Shown here in pieces: positions 50,913-59,449 of a DNA stretch of 64,000 nucleotides. The position numbers were made by a program, and so were the translations under genes. The DNA lies in NCBI GenBank assembly GCA_038210495.1, contig JBBQWR010000027.1, positions 1 to 64,000 of the forward strand, written 5' to 3'. Source of the stretch: JBBQWR01 sp038210495. GTDB lineage: Bacteria > Planctomycetota > Planctomycetia > Pirellulales > DATAWG01. The notes below the pieces were generated by a model. That model did not search any database. It was given only the letters and a program-made list of their open reading frames with translations, and was not told the DNA's origin. Position 1 is the stretch's first letter, and each line of letters starts with the position of its first letter.

Positions 50913-52178
50913 ATGGAAAAATCGTTCAACGTCAAAGCCGGCCTGCGAATTCTTTTCCCGACTTTGCTGCTGATCGCGGGCCTCGAATTTCTAATTTGGG
51001 CGCACTGGAGTTCGTTGGCCGAGGTGGCCAGCGAGTGGCGGAATCCCAAATATTCTCATGGCTATTTGGTGCCGATTTTTGCCGCCGTTCTGCTTTGGTT
51101 GCGGCGCGACGAAAAAACGGTAGTCGACAGCCGAATCGCCAATATCGGCGTCGGACTGGCTGGCGTCGGATTAGGGCTTTGCGTCTTGCAATTCCTGCTG
51201 CCCGATCTCGTCATGACGATCGGCAACGCGATTGGCCGCACGACGATCGAAGCCATCGGGCTCTGTCTCTGCGTCGCTGGATCGCTGCTGTATATCCAGC
51301 AGCGTATCCAGTTCGAATCCGTTCCCGTCAAGGACCGCTGGATCGGACTGGCAATCCTGATTTTCGGCGAGGCGGTCTGGATGGTGGGCACCTATCGTTC
51401 ATCCAACGTCGTTGAATATTACGGATTCCTCCCCGCCGTGCTGGGCCTATTTGTGATGGTTGGCGGACTGTCCATCGTCCGGTGGGCCGGCTGGTCAATT
51501 TTCTTTTTGGCATTCATGCTTCCCTTGCCAGGGTTTCTGGACAAGCATTTGTCGGGTGGGCTGCAGAACTATGCCACCCGGGGAAGCACATTTCTGCTTC
51601 AGACTCTGGGAATCGCCGCCACCCGAGATGGCACACATATCTTGGTCGGCGAGCGCGGCTCCGACTTATTCGTCGCGGAGGCGTGCAGCGGGCTGCGAAT
51701 GTTGACCATCTTCGGCGCCATGTCGGTAGCCGTCGCCCTCTTGATCCAACGCCCCATGTGGCAACGGATCACGATCGTTCTTAGCGCGATTCCGATCGCG
51801 CTGATCGTCAACGTCGTGCGGATCGTGCTGACTGGCGTGCTGTTTACGATGTTGCCGGAAAACGATAAGCAGATTCATGAATTCGTCCACGGAATGTGGG
51901 GTTTTGTGATGATGCCCATGGCGCTGGGCTTGATGTTCCTCGAGTTCCAAATCCTGAACAATTTAGTTATCGAAGACGATGACGACATGCCCGTTCCGCT
52001 TTCGTTGGGAATGCCCGCGAAGGCGAAGTCGCCGGCGATGTCGATCGGCGCCTTTACGCCCGGAAAGCCTACCGGCTCGTCGAATACGTCGGCGATCAAA
52101 TCCGTTTCGCCAACGGCAGGACCCGTCAGCGATCAAGAGGCGTCCGGCACATCGCGACAACCGGCGTCCAAGCCATAG
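50913..52178 (+). CDS. Exosortase (transmembrane cysteine transpeptidase)
   Basis: The product is 421 aa from ATG 50913. Multiple helices span ~10-350. The catalytic triad of the exosortase/archaeosortase family is present: Cys258 in VAEACSGLRML, Arg303 in IVNVVRIVLTG and His326 in HEFVHGMWGF. The enzyme cleaves C-terminal PEP-CTERM-like signals and transfers proteins to a surface anchor. A ~70-aa hydrophilic Ser/Pro/Lys tail after the last helix is unusual. The downstream co-polymerase and EpsI genes complete a typical exosortase locus. A planctomycete-specific subtype is likely, but I cannot assign it firmly. Confidence 0.92.
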   Translation: MEKSFNVKAGLRILFPTLLLIAGLEFLIWAHWSSLAEVASEWRNPKYSHGYLVPIFAAVLLWLRRDEKTVVDSRIANIGVGLAGVGLGLCVLQFLLPDLVMTIGNAIGRTTIEAIGLCLCVAGSLLYIQQRIQFESVPVKDRWIGLAILIFGEAVWMVGTYRSSNVVEYYGFLPAVLGLFVMVGGLSIVRWAGWSIFFLAFMLPLPGFLDKHLSGGLQNYATRGSTFLLQTLGIAATRDGTHILVGERGSDLFVAEACSGLRMLTIFGAMSVAVALLIQRPMWQRITIVLSAIPIALIVNVVRIVLTGVLFTMLPENDKQIHEFVHGMWGFVMMPMALGLMFLEFQILNNLVIEDDDDMPVPLSLGMPAKAKSPAMSIGAFTPGKPTGSSNTSAIKSVSPTAGPVSDQEASGTSRQPASKP

Positions 52179-52308
52179 CGAAAGACGTGACGCGATTCCG
52201 CGACTCGCATTCCGACCTGATGTTGCAAAAAAACCGCAATCGGTTCCGTGACTGGACTTTGCGAACCGACGTAAGTCGTGAAACTCCAATAAGATAAATT
52301 ATTAATAA

Positions 52309-52323
52309 CGGACTAGAAGTCCG
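52309..52323. promoter_or_regulatory. Short perfect palindrome before the co-polymerase gene
   Basis: CGGACT-AGA-AGTCCG is a perfect inverted repeat 79 nt upstream of the GTG start, just after an AT-rich patch (TAAATTATTAATAA). Candidate operator or weak hairpin. Confidence 0.3.
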
Positions 52324-52401
52324 CTCGGTCTAGTAGTTGCGTTTGCGAGTGTTCGGGACAACATCCGCGGCCAACGCATTAACTCTCGGGAGAATTCGAC
52401 A

Positions 52402-54669
52402 GTGTTTCCCCCATCGGACAACGATTCCATCGACAATGGCGAAAATTTTAACAGTCAGCCGGATTCGCGCGCCATGGCGACCGGCCGCTCGTCAGGCGCT
52501 CTGATCCCCATGCATGGCGGCGACCTGACCAACATGCCCTGGGCCTACGGGCTGCCCTCACGGCCCGAGATCCTCTCGGCCACGCCCAATGCCTCCAATC
52601 TTCTGCACGCTCTGAGGCGCCGAGTCTGGCTGGCGCTTTTTATGGGTCTCGCGCTGGGCGGAGCTCTTGGCGCTCTGGCTTGGTTTCTGTTGCCGACAAG
52701 GTATGAAGCCGCCGCAACGCTTGTCGCGCATGTGGCCAATCCCTCGGTTTGGCACGACCAGGGCGGCGTCGATTTTCCCACGTTCAAGCTGAACGCGGCC
52801 GCGATGGTGAAAAAGAACGTCTTGGTTCTCAACAAAGCCTTGTCCGACAAGACCGTTCAAGAATTCCCGGTCGTCAAGAAAAACAGCCTGGACGCCGCGA
52901 ACTGGCTCGGCGAATCGTTGACTGTCGAATACCCCGGTAACGGCGAGCTCATGGTCGTTAGCATGCGCGCCGACGAACCGGACGGCGTGCCTGAAATCGT
53001 CAACGCGGTGGTCGACGCATTTATCAAGGAAGTCGTCGATAAAGAGCGCACCAATAAGCTCGTCCGCCGGGACACCCTGGATCGGAAATCCCGCAGCTAC
53101 AAAACACAGGTCTTGGAAAAACAGCGACAATTGTTCGACCTCAATCAGCAAATCGGCACCACCGACGCTCGCGCCGCCCATGCCCGCTGGCAGATGGAGC
53201 TCGACAATCTGAACATGTTCATGCAACGCCGGACGAAGTTGCAAAACGATATCGCCGAAATCACTTTCAAAATCGAAAAGGCGAAATTGCTCCGGGACAA
53301 CGCCGACAAGATGAGCGTGCCGGAAGAGCAGCTCGAGCAGATTATCTCGCAAAGCCCTCAAATCCAAGACTCGATGAAGGATCTGTCGGCCCTCCGCCGC
53401 GAGCAACGCGAAGTGGAACGGACCGTTCGCCGCAAAGACGATCCGGCCGTGCAGCGAATTCGCGAGGCAATAAACAGCGTCGAGCAGAACGTCCAAGACT
53501 TGCGCAACGCGGCCCGAGTGCAATTGATTGAGCAGATCAAGAACAATGCGGACAGCGGTGGCTCGACCATGAAAGCCATGGAACTCGAGCGGACTCTCTT
53601 GGCCGGCGAGTTGCAAACGACGATCGGCAACGCCGAAGCCCAGGCCGACAACGTGCAAAAATTGGAACGATTCAACGGCGACGCCGACCAGTTGCGGACC
53701 GAGATCGACCAATTGAATACCGTCAACAAGGACCTGAACGCGACGCTCACGAACTGGAACATCGAGCTGGAGGCCGGACCTCGCATCGAGGTTCAGGAAA
53801 AGGCCGGTCACGCGATTGCAATTACTCCTTGGCGACAAATCGTGGTCGCCGGCTTTGCCGGCTTCGTCGGGTTTTGCCTGGCATTGGTGGGGGTGACGTT
53901 CTTCGAGTTCTTGTCGCGCCGGCTCAACTCCGCGTCCGACGTGGCCGAAGGCCTCGGCATTCGCGTCATGGGCGATTTGCCCTGCTTGCGGCAACGCGGC
54001 TTGATGCGGGGCCGATCGCGGCGAGCGATGCACGGACTCGTGGCCGAATCGATCAACAGTATCCGGGCCACGCTGATCCAAAATGCCGAAATGGGACAAT
54101 CGAAAGTCTTCCTCGTCACCAGCGCCAATGAGCAAGAAGGCAAGACCACCGTGGCCAGTCAGTTGGCGGCCAGCTTGGCTCGCGCCGGGCGACGCACGCT
54201 ATTGGTCGACGGCGACATGCGACATCCGGGCGCCCATCACGTGTTTGGCCTCGAAAACGATCAGGGACTTTCCGAATTGCTCCGCGGCGAAGTGGACGTC
54301 GACGACGTGCTTCGGCCGACGCCCGCCGATGGGCTGTGGATGATCACGGCCGGCCGCTGTTGCGGGGTCTCGGTGATGGCGTTGGGCAAGCACGTCATGG
54401 CCCAGGTCATGGACCAACTCCGCAGCCGATTCGAGTTCATCGTCGTCGATACCGGACCCGTGCTCGGCGTCGCCGACCCGCTGCTGCTCGGATCGCATGT
54501 CGATGGCGCGATCCTGTCGGTCCTCCGCGACGTGAGCAAGATCCAAAAGGTTTATGACGCCTACGAACGCCTTAAGCTGGCGGGCGTCAACGTCGTCGGC
54601 GCGGTCATCAACGGAACGCACGACCACGGCTCCTTCGATCGCTACCACATGCAGGTTCCCGCCGCTTAA
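52402..54669 (+). CDS. Wzc-like polysaccharide co-polymerase fused to a CpsD/BY-kinase-type ATPase
   Basis: The product is 755 aa from GTG 52402 with GGGAGA 8 nt upstream. A Wzz-type chain-length domain has one helix at ~72-98 and a second at ~475-497, with a long coiled coil between (~220-440). The C-terminal P-loop domain has Walker A SANEQEGKTT (574-583), A' LLVDGDMRHP and Walker B EFIVVDTGPV. It regulates exopolysaccharide length and export. The C-terminal Tyr cluster normally autophosphorylated by BY-kinases is missing (the tail ends YHMQVPAA). It lies between the exosortase and EpsI genes, as in other exosortase loci. Confidence 0.9.
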   Translation: MFPPSDNDSIDNGENFNSQPDSRAMATGRSSGALIPMHGGDLTNMPWAYGLPSRPEILSATPNASNLLHALRRRVWLALFMGLALGGALGALAWFLLPTRYEAAATLVAHVANPSVWHDQGGVDFPTFKLNAAAMVKKNVLVLNKALSDKTVQEFPVVKKNSLDAANWLGESLTVEYPGNGELMVVSMRADEPDGVPEIVNAVVDAFIKEVVDKERTNKLVRRDTLDRKSRSYKTQVLEKQRQLFDLNQQIGTTDARAAHARWQMELDNLNMFMQRRTKLQNDIAEITFKIEKAKLLRDNADKMSVPEEQLEQIISQSPQIQDSMKDLSALRREQREVERTVRRKDDPAVQRIREAINSVEQNVQDLRNAARVQLIEQIKNNADSGGSTMKAMELERTLLAGELQTTIGNAEAQADNVQKLERFNGDADQLRTEIDQLNTVNKDLNATLTNWNIELEAGPRIEVQEKAGHAIAITPWRQIVVAGFAGFVGFCLALVGVTFFEFLSRRLNSASDVAEGLGIRVMGDLPCLRQRGLMRGRSRRAMHGLVAESINSIRATLIQNAEMGQSKVFLVTSANEQEGKTTVASQLAASLARAGRRTLLVDGDMRHPGAHHVFGLENDQGLSELLRGEVDVDDVLRPTPADGLWMITAGRCCGVSVMALGKHVMAQVMDQLRSRFEFIVVDTGPVLGVADPLLLGSHVDGAILSVLRDVSKIQKVYDAYERLKLAGVNVVGAVINGTHDHGSFDRYHMQVPAA

Positions 54670-54685
54670 GTTTTGGGCCGGATGT

Positions 54686-54753
54686 CCGGGGCTCGCGCCG
54701 ATGGGAAGCCCCAGTTGCCTGCTCTCGGAACCCGAAACCGCCCTCCGGGGCTT
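54686..54753. repeat. GGGGCT/AAGCCCC inverted repeats (family 5)
   Basis: GGGGCT at 54688-54693, AAGCCCC at 54706-54712 and GGGGCTT at 54747-54753 can form two alternative hairpins in the gap between the co-polymerase and EpsI genes. Confidence 0.55.
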
Positions 54754-54817
54754 AGCCAATACGCCTCCCGGCCCCGGGCATGCAAAGTTTTGTAAGGCTC
54801 TTTGAGGACGTCGTTCC

Positions 54818-55588
54818 ATGAAACAAGTCTTGTCGCTGGCGCCATTCGTGCTCGCCCTGCCCCTGGTCATTGCCGCGGCCATTTGGCAAGGCAACCAATC
54901 GGAGCGCTGGGGCACGTTTCCCGAAATGCGCCCGTTTGCTGCCCGGCTCCAAAATATGCCGCTCGTCGTCGGCGCCTGGAAAGGCAAAAAAATGGGCGAT
55001 CTCGCCGAAGATGTCCGGCAATACGCCGGCGCCGAGGGAGATATTCACGTCGAGTATACCAACACCCGCACGGGCGATACCGTCAGCGTTTTCGTCGTCT
55101 GTGGGCGTTTCTTGGACATGTGGAACCACAGGCCCGACCGCTGCTACCCGGCCGGCGGTTACGAGCTCGAGGGAGAGATGGCTCGCGAAACGGTTCGATT
55201 CGAGAGCGGCAAGGAAAAGGCGGAGTTTGAAACCGCGACATTCGTCAAGAAAGACGACAAATCCAAGGGCACTCAGATTTATTGGACTTGGTCGAGCGAC
55301 GGTTCCTGGCACGCGACCGACGGACTGGAAGATTTTCGCAAGCACTTTTCCAGGACGCGGCCAGTGTTCAAAGCTTATTTCCAGACGTCCCTAATCGCGA
55401 AAAACGCATCCACCGAGAAAGGACCCTGCATCGAGCTGATCAAGGAAATGCTCCCGGTCATGAATCAATTCATGTTCACCGACGAGCCCACCAAATCCGA
55501 CAACCCCGCCACCGTAACCGCAACCGCAAAACCAGCCGACGTCGTAAAGCCCGTCGCGGCTGAAAAGAAAAAAGTCGAAAGCAAATAG
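54818..55588 (+). CDS. epsI: Exosortase-associated EpsI family protein
   Basis: The product is 256 aa from ATG 54818. The N-terminal helix (LAPFVLALPLVIAAAIW) is followed by a periplasmic domain with the EpsI/DUF3485 motif: FVVCGRFLDMWNHRPDRCYPAGGYEL (~88-113) with its conserved His and Cys. The tail is Lys/Ala/Pro-rich. EpsI proteins are found only with exosortases, sometimes fused to them; the exact role is unknown. It is the third gene of the exosortase run and convergent with the next lipoprotein. Confidence 0.88.
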   Translation: MKQVLSLAPFVLALPLVIAAAIWQGNQSERWGTFPEMRPFAARLQNMPLVVGAWKGKKMGDLAEDVRQYAGAEGDIHVEYTNTRTGDTVSVFVVCGRFLDMWNHRPDRCYPAGGYELEGEMARETVRFESGKEKAEFETATFVKKDDKSKGTQIYWTWSSDGSWHATDGLEDFRKHFSRTRPVFKAYFQTSLIAKNASTEKGPCIELIKEMLPVMNQFMFTDEPTKSDNPATVTATAKPADVVKPVAAEKKKVESK

Positions 55589-55622
55589 CGGCATTAACGG
55601 GTCGAATCTTGTGCATTGCCCC

Positions 55623-55641
55623 GTCAGGCCGCTGGCCTGAC
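55623..55641. repeat. Family 2 hairpin overlapping the 3' end of the lipoprotein gene
   Basis: GTCAGGCC-GCT-GGCCTGAC is a perfect hairpin. On the minus strand it encodes the last residues (VRPAA) and TGA stop of the lipoprotein gene. It sits between two convergent genes (epsI stop 55588). Confidence 0.75.
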
Positions 55642-57573
55642 CTGCGATTTCTCCGCTGGCTGTTCTCGCTGCTTAAGTTGCCTCGCGCGCAAGCGGTTGC
55701 CGAAGCGCTGTGGCGATTGGTCGGCTTCATAGAGCTTGAGCGCCTCATCTCGTTTGCCGTTGGCTTCGTAGGTGCGACCGAGGTTGTAGGTTGCGCCGCC
55801 GGTCCAGGGGCCGCCGGGCCAGACGTCGAGCGTTAGCTTGCGGAAATAGTCCTCGGCGGTTGCGAATTCGCCTTCGTCAAAACTCACCAGGCCAAGCCAA
55901 TAGGTCGCGTCTTGCTTGCGGCGCATGACGGCGAAGCTGTAGCTTTGCATCAGGGATTGAGACGGCGGTTGGTTGTTCGCCCGCTGGAAATTCATCGCCA
56001 GTTCGCCGACGACCAGCGGCAATTCGTCGTCGCCCGGTCGCGAGGCGATGTAGTAATGCTTGGCCCCACGTTCGCCGCCGTAGACGTTGCGGAAGTGCAG
56101 CAGCCGGCCAGCCCAGAGGGGAAACGTGACGCGCGTCGGGCGCTTGATCTCATTGTCGCGGGCCAGTAGCTCGGTCGGCTTCAGGCCCAAGGCGTCGGCG
56201 AATTGGCGGACCGTAACGTTGCTCGGCGCCTGTCCGCTATTTTCGATCGCCGAAATATCCTCGGCCTTCATACCGAGCTTGGCGGCCAATTCTCCTTCGC
56301 TCATGCTCTGCTCGGACAGCCGCCGACGGACGTTTTCGCCGAACGACGATTGGCCCGACCTGGTTTCACCCACGCCCACGAGGTCATCGAGCGCCCGTTG
56401 TCGGGCGCCGAATTCCTGATCGACGAATTTGGGGCCGAAATAGGCTGGGATTTTGAAGGGCGCCTGCTCAATCGCCACGGCCTGTTTGAATCGTTGATCG
56501 CCGTGCTCTTGCTCCGATAGTCGTAGCGCAAGCGTGTCGAAAGGAATCGGCCAAAGCTTGGGCTCGCCGGTGAGATGGGTGACTTTCTTGAGGCGCGCCG
56601 CGATTTCGCTCGGTTCGGCGGAGAGCACGACTCGCTCGACGCCGGCCAGTTGTGATTCGAGCACCTTCATCCGCCGCGACAAATAGCCGGGGGAGCCCTC
56701 GACAAACGCATACACGCTTTTCAAATCACCCGACAGAATGGGATAGTGATTCTGCTCGTCCAAATGCAGTTGCGCGAGGACCGACTCGTCTTCGATCGCC
56801 TCGGCGAGCGTAGCGATCCCATTGCCGCCTGGCCCGGGGAGCGGCAGACCCAGCCGAGTGTCGAATAGATAAAGCTGATCCTTGTGCAAGAGGGCCGGCA
56901 ACCAAGCGCGGGGCCGATCGGGATACTCGGGATCGGCCGTGGCGAGCATCACCACATCCAGCCGCTGCTGCCGAGCGAGAAGCATGAAGACCCAGGCCCG
57001 TTGGAGCGGCGTGCCCTCGCCCAGCAGCAAGATATCGGCCGGAAACCGCCGCATTAGAAATTTGACTTGAGTCGCGGTGGCCTTGGTCGGCTCGTCTATC
57101 AGTTGAATGTTACGGATCGTCCAGTCGAACAGTCGCTCGGCGATCTCAAGCTCCTCGAGCTTGTCGCCGCGAGCGGAATTCGAGATATCGCGGAGCCATG
57201 TGGCTTCTTTCAAGAAATTGCCATCGGCGTCGTGGTCGTACGACTTGTCTCCTAGTTTTTCGAACCAGTCGCCGCTCCGCAGATTTTTGGGGAGCGTGTC
57301 GATCAGCGGATCGGGTTTCCAAGCGATCGGGACGTCCTGAGAACGAGCCCATTGGTTCAGCCGCTCGGTCACCTGATCCAACGCCGGCTCTACGTCGAAT
57401 TGCTCGAGGTTGTTGAGGACATAGATCGCGTTGCGGAGCAGGGGGGCGCGGAACTGGGCGTCGCTGGCCGGGACTGCCGTGGCGGCGTCATCCGCGGATC
57501 GTCCGCCGCAACCGATTGCAAACGACATCGCGAGGCCGATCAAACCAAATGAAAATCGTCGAGCGCCATTCAC
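55624..57573 (-). CDS. Lipoprotein with embedded XRE helix-turn-helix and C-terminal TPR-like region
   Basis: The product is 649 aa from GTG 57573, overlapping the kdsA stop by 4 nt. The signal FGLIGLAMSFAIGCGG has a lipobox Cys at 22. Residues ~145-215 (WTIRNIQLID, GEGTPLQRAWVFMLLARQQR) recall a transglutaminase-like fold without the catalytic Cys. Residues 411-470 are a clear Cro/C1-type helix-turn-helix: VRRRLSEQSMSEGELAAKLG, then EDISAIENSG and FADALGLKPTELL. The end (~560-625) has TPR-like helices (GATYNLGRTYEANGKRDEAL). A DNA-binding fold in a predicted lipoprotein is odd; it may be a protein-binding reuse or the signal may be misread. No frameshift seen. Confidence 0.75.
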   Translation of the reverse strand: MNGARRFSFGLIGLAMSFAIGCGGRSADDAATAVPASDAQFRAPLLRNAIYVLNNLEQFDVEPALDQVTERLNQWARSQDVPIAWKPDPLIDTLPKNLRSGDWFEKLGDKSYDHDADGNFLKEATWLRDISNSARGDKLEELEIAERLFDWTIRNIQLIDEPTKATATQVKFLMRRFPADILLLGEGTPLQRAWVFMLLARQQRLDVVMLATADPEYPDRPRAWLPALLHKDQLYLFDTRLGLPLPGPGGNGIATLAEAIEDESVLAQLHLDEQNHYPILSGDLKSVYAFVEGSPGYLSRRMKVLESQLAGVERVVLSAEPSEIAARLKKVTHLTGEPKLWPIPFDTLALRLSEQEHGDQRFKQAVAIEQAPFKIPAYFGPKFVDQEFGARQRALDDLVGVGETRSGQSSFGENVRRRLSEQSMSEGELAAKLGMKAEDISAIENSGQAPSNVTVRQFADALGLKPTELLARDNEIKRPTRVTFPLWAGRLLHFRNVYGGERGAKHYYIASRPGDDELPLVVGELAMNFQRANNQPPSQSLMQSYSFAVMRRKQDATYWLGLVSFDEGEFATAEDYFRKLTLDVWPGGPWTGGATYNLGRTYEANGKRDEALKLYEADQSPQRFGNRLRARQLKQREQPAEKSQVRPAA

Positions 57574-58400
57574 GAAAAATTCTCCACAGCCGCGCGGACG
57601 GCGAGCACTCGATCGAGAAATTTCTCGAACTTGTCGAGCGGCACCATGTTCGGGCCGTCGCTAGGGGATTTGTCCGGATCGGGATGAGTCTCGCAAAACA
57701 GGCCATCGATGCCGATCGCCGCCGCGGCCCGGGCAAGCGGCTCGACCATTTCGCGATTACCGCCGGTGGCCGAGCCCAGGCCGCCCGGTTCTTGCACGCT
57801 ATGAGTGGCGTCAAAAATCACGGGGACGCCGAGCGCCCGCATTTGCGGGATCGCCCGCATGTCGTTCACCAATCGCCCGTAGCCAAAAAACGTGCCCCGT
57901 TCGCAAAGCAGGATATTTTCGCAACCACCGGCCGACAGTTTGGTCACGACGTGCCGCATGTCGGCGGGCGCCAGAAACTGAGCTTTCTTGACGTTCACCG
58001 CCCGGCCCGTCGCAGCCGCCGCCAGGAGCAAATCGGTCTGCCGGCAAAGAAACGCCGGGATTTGCAAAAGCTCGCAGACCTCGGCGACCGGCGCCGCCTG
58101 CTGCGATTCGTGGATGTCGGTCGTCACCGGCAGGCCCGTCGCTTGCTTCACTCGCTCCAGCACGTCCAAGCCTTGCTCGAGGCCATGCCCGCGAAACGCC
58201 TCAGCGCTGGTGCGGTTGGCCTTGTCGAACGAGGCTTTGAACACCAATTGCACCGGCCGGCGGTCGGTAATCTCGCTAAGCCGGTGGGCGATCGACAACG
58301 TCAACTCGAGCGACTCGATGACGCATGGACCGGCGATGAGCAAGAGTTTCTCGCCACGGCCGCAACGGTAAGGACCGATTTTTGCCGGGTTGTTGGGCAC
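57570..58400 (-). CDS. kdsA: 3-deoxy-8-phosphooctulonate synthase KdsA
   Basis: The product is 276 aa from GTG 58400, the standard length. It condenses arabinose-5-phosphate and PEP to KDO-8-phosphate for lipopolysaccharide. Signatures: LLIAGPCVIES (10s-20s), FKASFDKANRTS, TDIHESQQ, NVKKAQFLAPADM, LCERGTFFGYGRLVNDMR, VIFDATHSVQ and GLFCETHPDPDKSPSDGPN. The metal-site residues are present, including a Cys of the metal-dependent type (IAGPCVI). The stop overlaps the GTG of the downstream lipoprotein by 4 nt, so the two are probably one operon. Confidence 0.96.
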   Translation of the reverse strand: MPNNPAKIGPYRCGRGEKLLLIAGPCVIESLELTLSIAHRLSEITDRRPVQLVFKASFDKANRTSAEAFRGHGLEQGLDVLERVKQATGLPVTTDIHESQQAAPVAEVCELLQIPAFLCRQTDLLLAAAATGRAVNVKKAQFLAPADMRHVVTKLSAGGCENILLCERGTFFGYGRLVNDMRAIPQMRALGVPVIFDATHSVQEPGGLGSATGGNREMVEPLARAAAAIGIDGLFCETHPDPDKSPSDGPNMVPLDKFEKFLDRVLAVRAAVENFS

Positions 58401-58468
58401 GGAATTACTGGCTCGACAGCGCTCGGATCCGGCGCTTTAATCACGGTTTGATTTAACGCTGTTTTAGT

Positions 58469-59449
58469 TCACGCCCGGCGGGCCGCCGAGCGAATGGTCT
58501 CTCGATCGATCCATCCCGGCGGGGCAAGCAGCGTCAATCGGTCGGGAACGATCTCGATATCAGCGGGCAAATAGCCGCCGTGGTCGCCATCCAAGTTGTA
58601 AGCCACGGGCACGTCGGCCTCAATCCGAACTCGCTTCGCCCTCAGCATGGTGCAATCGGCGATGTGTCGATGCCGCTGCAAAATCACGTTGCTCAAATAC
58701 CACAAGTCGTGGCCCAGCGATCCATGCCGAAACGTGCAAATATCCAGCAGCCCGTCGTCCCCCACGGCATCCGGCGCAAACTGAAAGCCGAGCGCATATC
58801 GCGGCAGATTGAATACGAACGCATGCCGGGCTCGAACCGGCTCAGCTACTTTTCCGTCGACGGCGGAATCCGGATCGCAGTATATCCGCAGCTCCGGATA
58901 TCCATAACTACGAATCACATCGACAATAGGTTTGAGATAATTCCAATGCGTAATGTGGCCGCGGCGGGTGGCGTGCATTCGGCGGACGATTTCAGCGTCT
59001 AGCCCGCAACTGATCATGAGGGCGAACAGCCGGCCTGAGGCGCAGCCGGCGTCTTGGGTGATGATTCGACCGGCTGCAATGACTTCGGCGACTTCATCGG
59101 GCGCGTGCGGCATGTCGAGATATTTGGAAAGCAGATTCTCGGTGCCCATGGCCAGCATCGTGACTGGGGCGCCGGGCGGCGTGCGATTGATGACCTCGGC
59201 CACGGTGCCATCGCCGCCAGCGGCGACCACGGCCCTGAGGCGGCCCGCGCTTTGGGCATCGTCCAAGCGACCGGCAAACTCCGACAGGTCGTGGACAAGC
59301 ACGGGCGTCAGGTGGCGTTGCCTCAACTGATCCATGAGCCGCGCTATCCGAGTCTGCCGCGACGACGCGCCGGCTTTCGGATTGGCGACGATGATTACGC
59401 GATCGTGCTCGGCCGAGAGTCGCGAGGTTCGATTCGAACCGCCAAGCAT
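58469..59449 (-). CDS. Diacylglycerol kinase-family lipid kinase
   Basis: The product is 326 aa from ATG 59449, which has GGAG 6 nt upstream; the frame extends to 59545, but that segment looks non-conserved. The DAGK catalytic fold has the VANPKAG nucleotide loop (21-27), GGDGT (78-82), LAMGTENLLSKYL and a C-terminal beta-rich domain (HAFVFNLPRYALGFQFAPDAVGDDGLLD). It phosphorylates diacylglycerol, sphingosine-like or another lipid; the substrate is not inferable. It lies 68 bp upstream of kdsA on the same strand. Confidence 0.9.
   Translation of the reverse strand: MLGGSNRTSRLSAEHDRVIIVANPKAGASSRQTRIARLMDQLRQRHLTPVLVHDLSEFAGRLDDAQSAGRLRAVVAAGGDGTVAEVINRTPPGAPVTMLAMGTENLLSKYLDMPHAPDEVAEVIAAGRIITQDAGCASGRLFALMISCGLDAEIVRRMHATRRGHITHWNYLKPIVDVIRSYGYPELRIYCDPDSAVDGKVAEPVRARHAFVFNLPRYALGFQFAPDAVGDDGLLDICTFRHGSLGHDLWYLSNVILQRHRHIADCTMLRAKRVRIEADVPVAYNLDGDHGGYLPADIEIVPDRLTLLAPPGWIDRETIRSAARRA

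Noticed and set aside
52558..54135. 525-codon minus-strand frame opposite the co-polymerase gene
   Set aside because: Shadow frame; Walker motifs and membrane helices identify the plus-strand product.
59405..59430. GGTTCGATTCGAACC, tRNA-like T-arm
   Set aside because: It lies within or next to the lipid-kinase 5' coding region and no cloverleaf forms around it.
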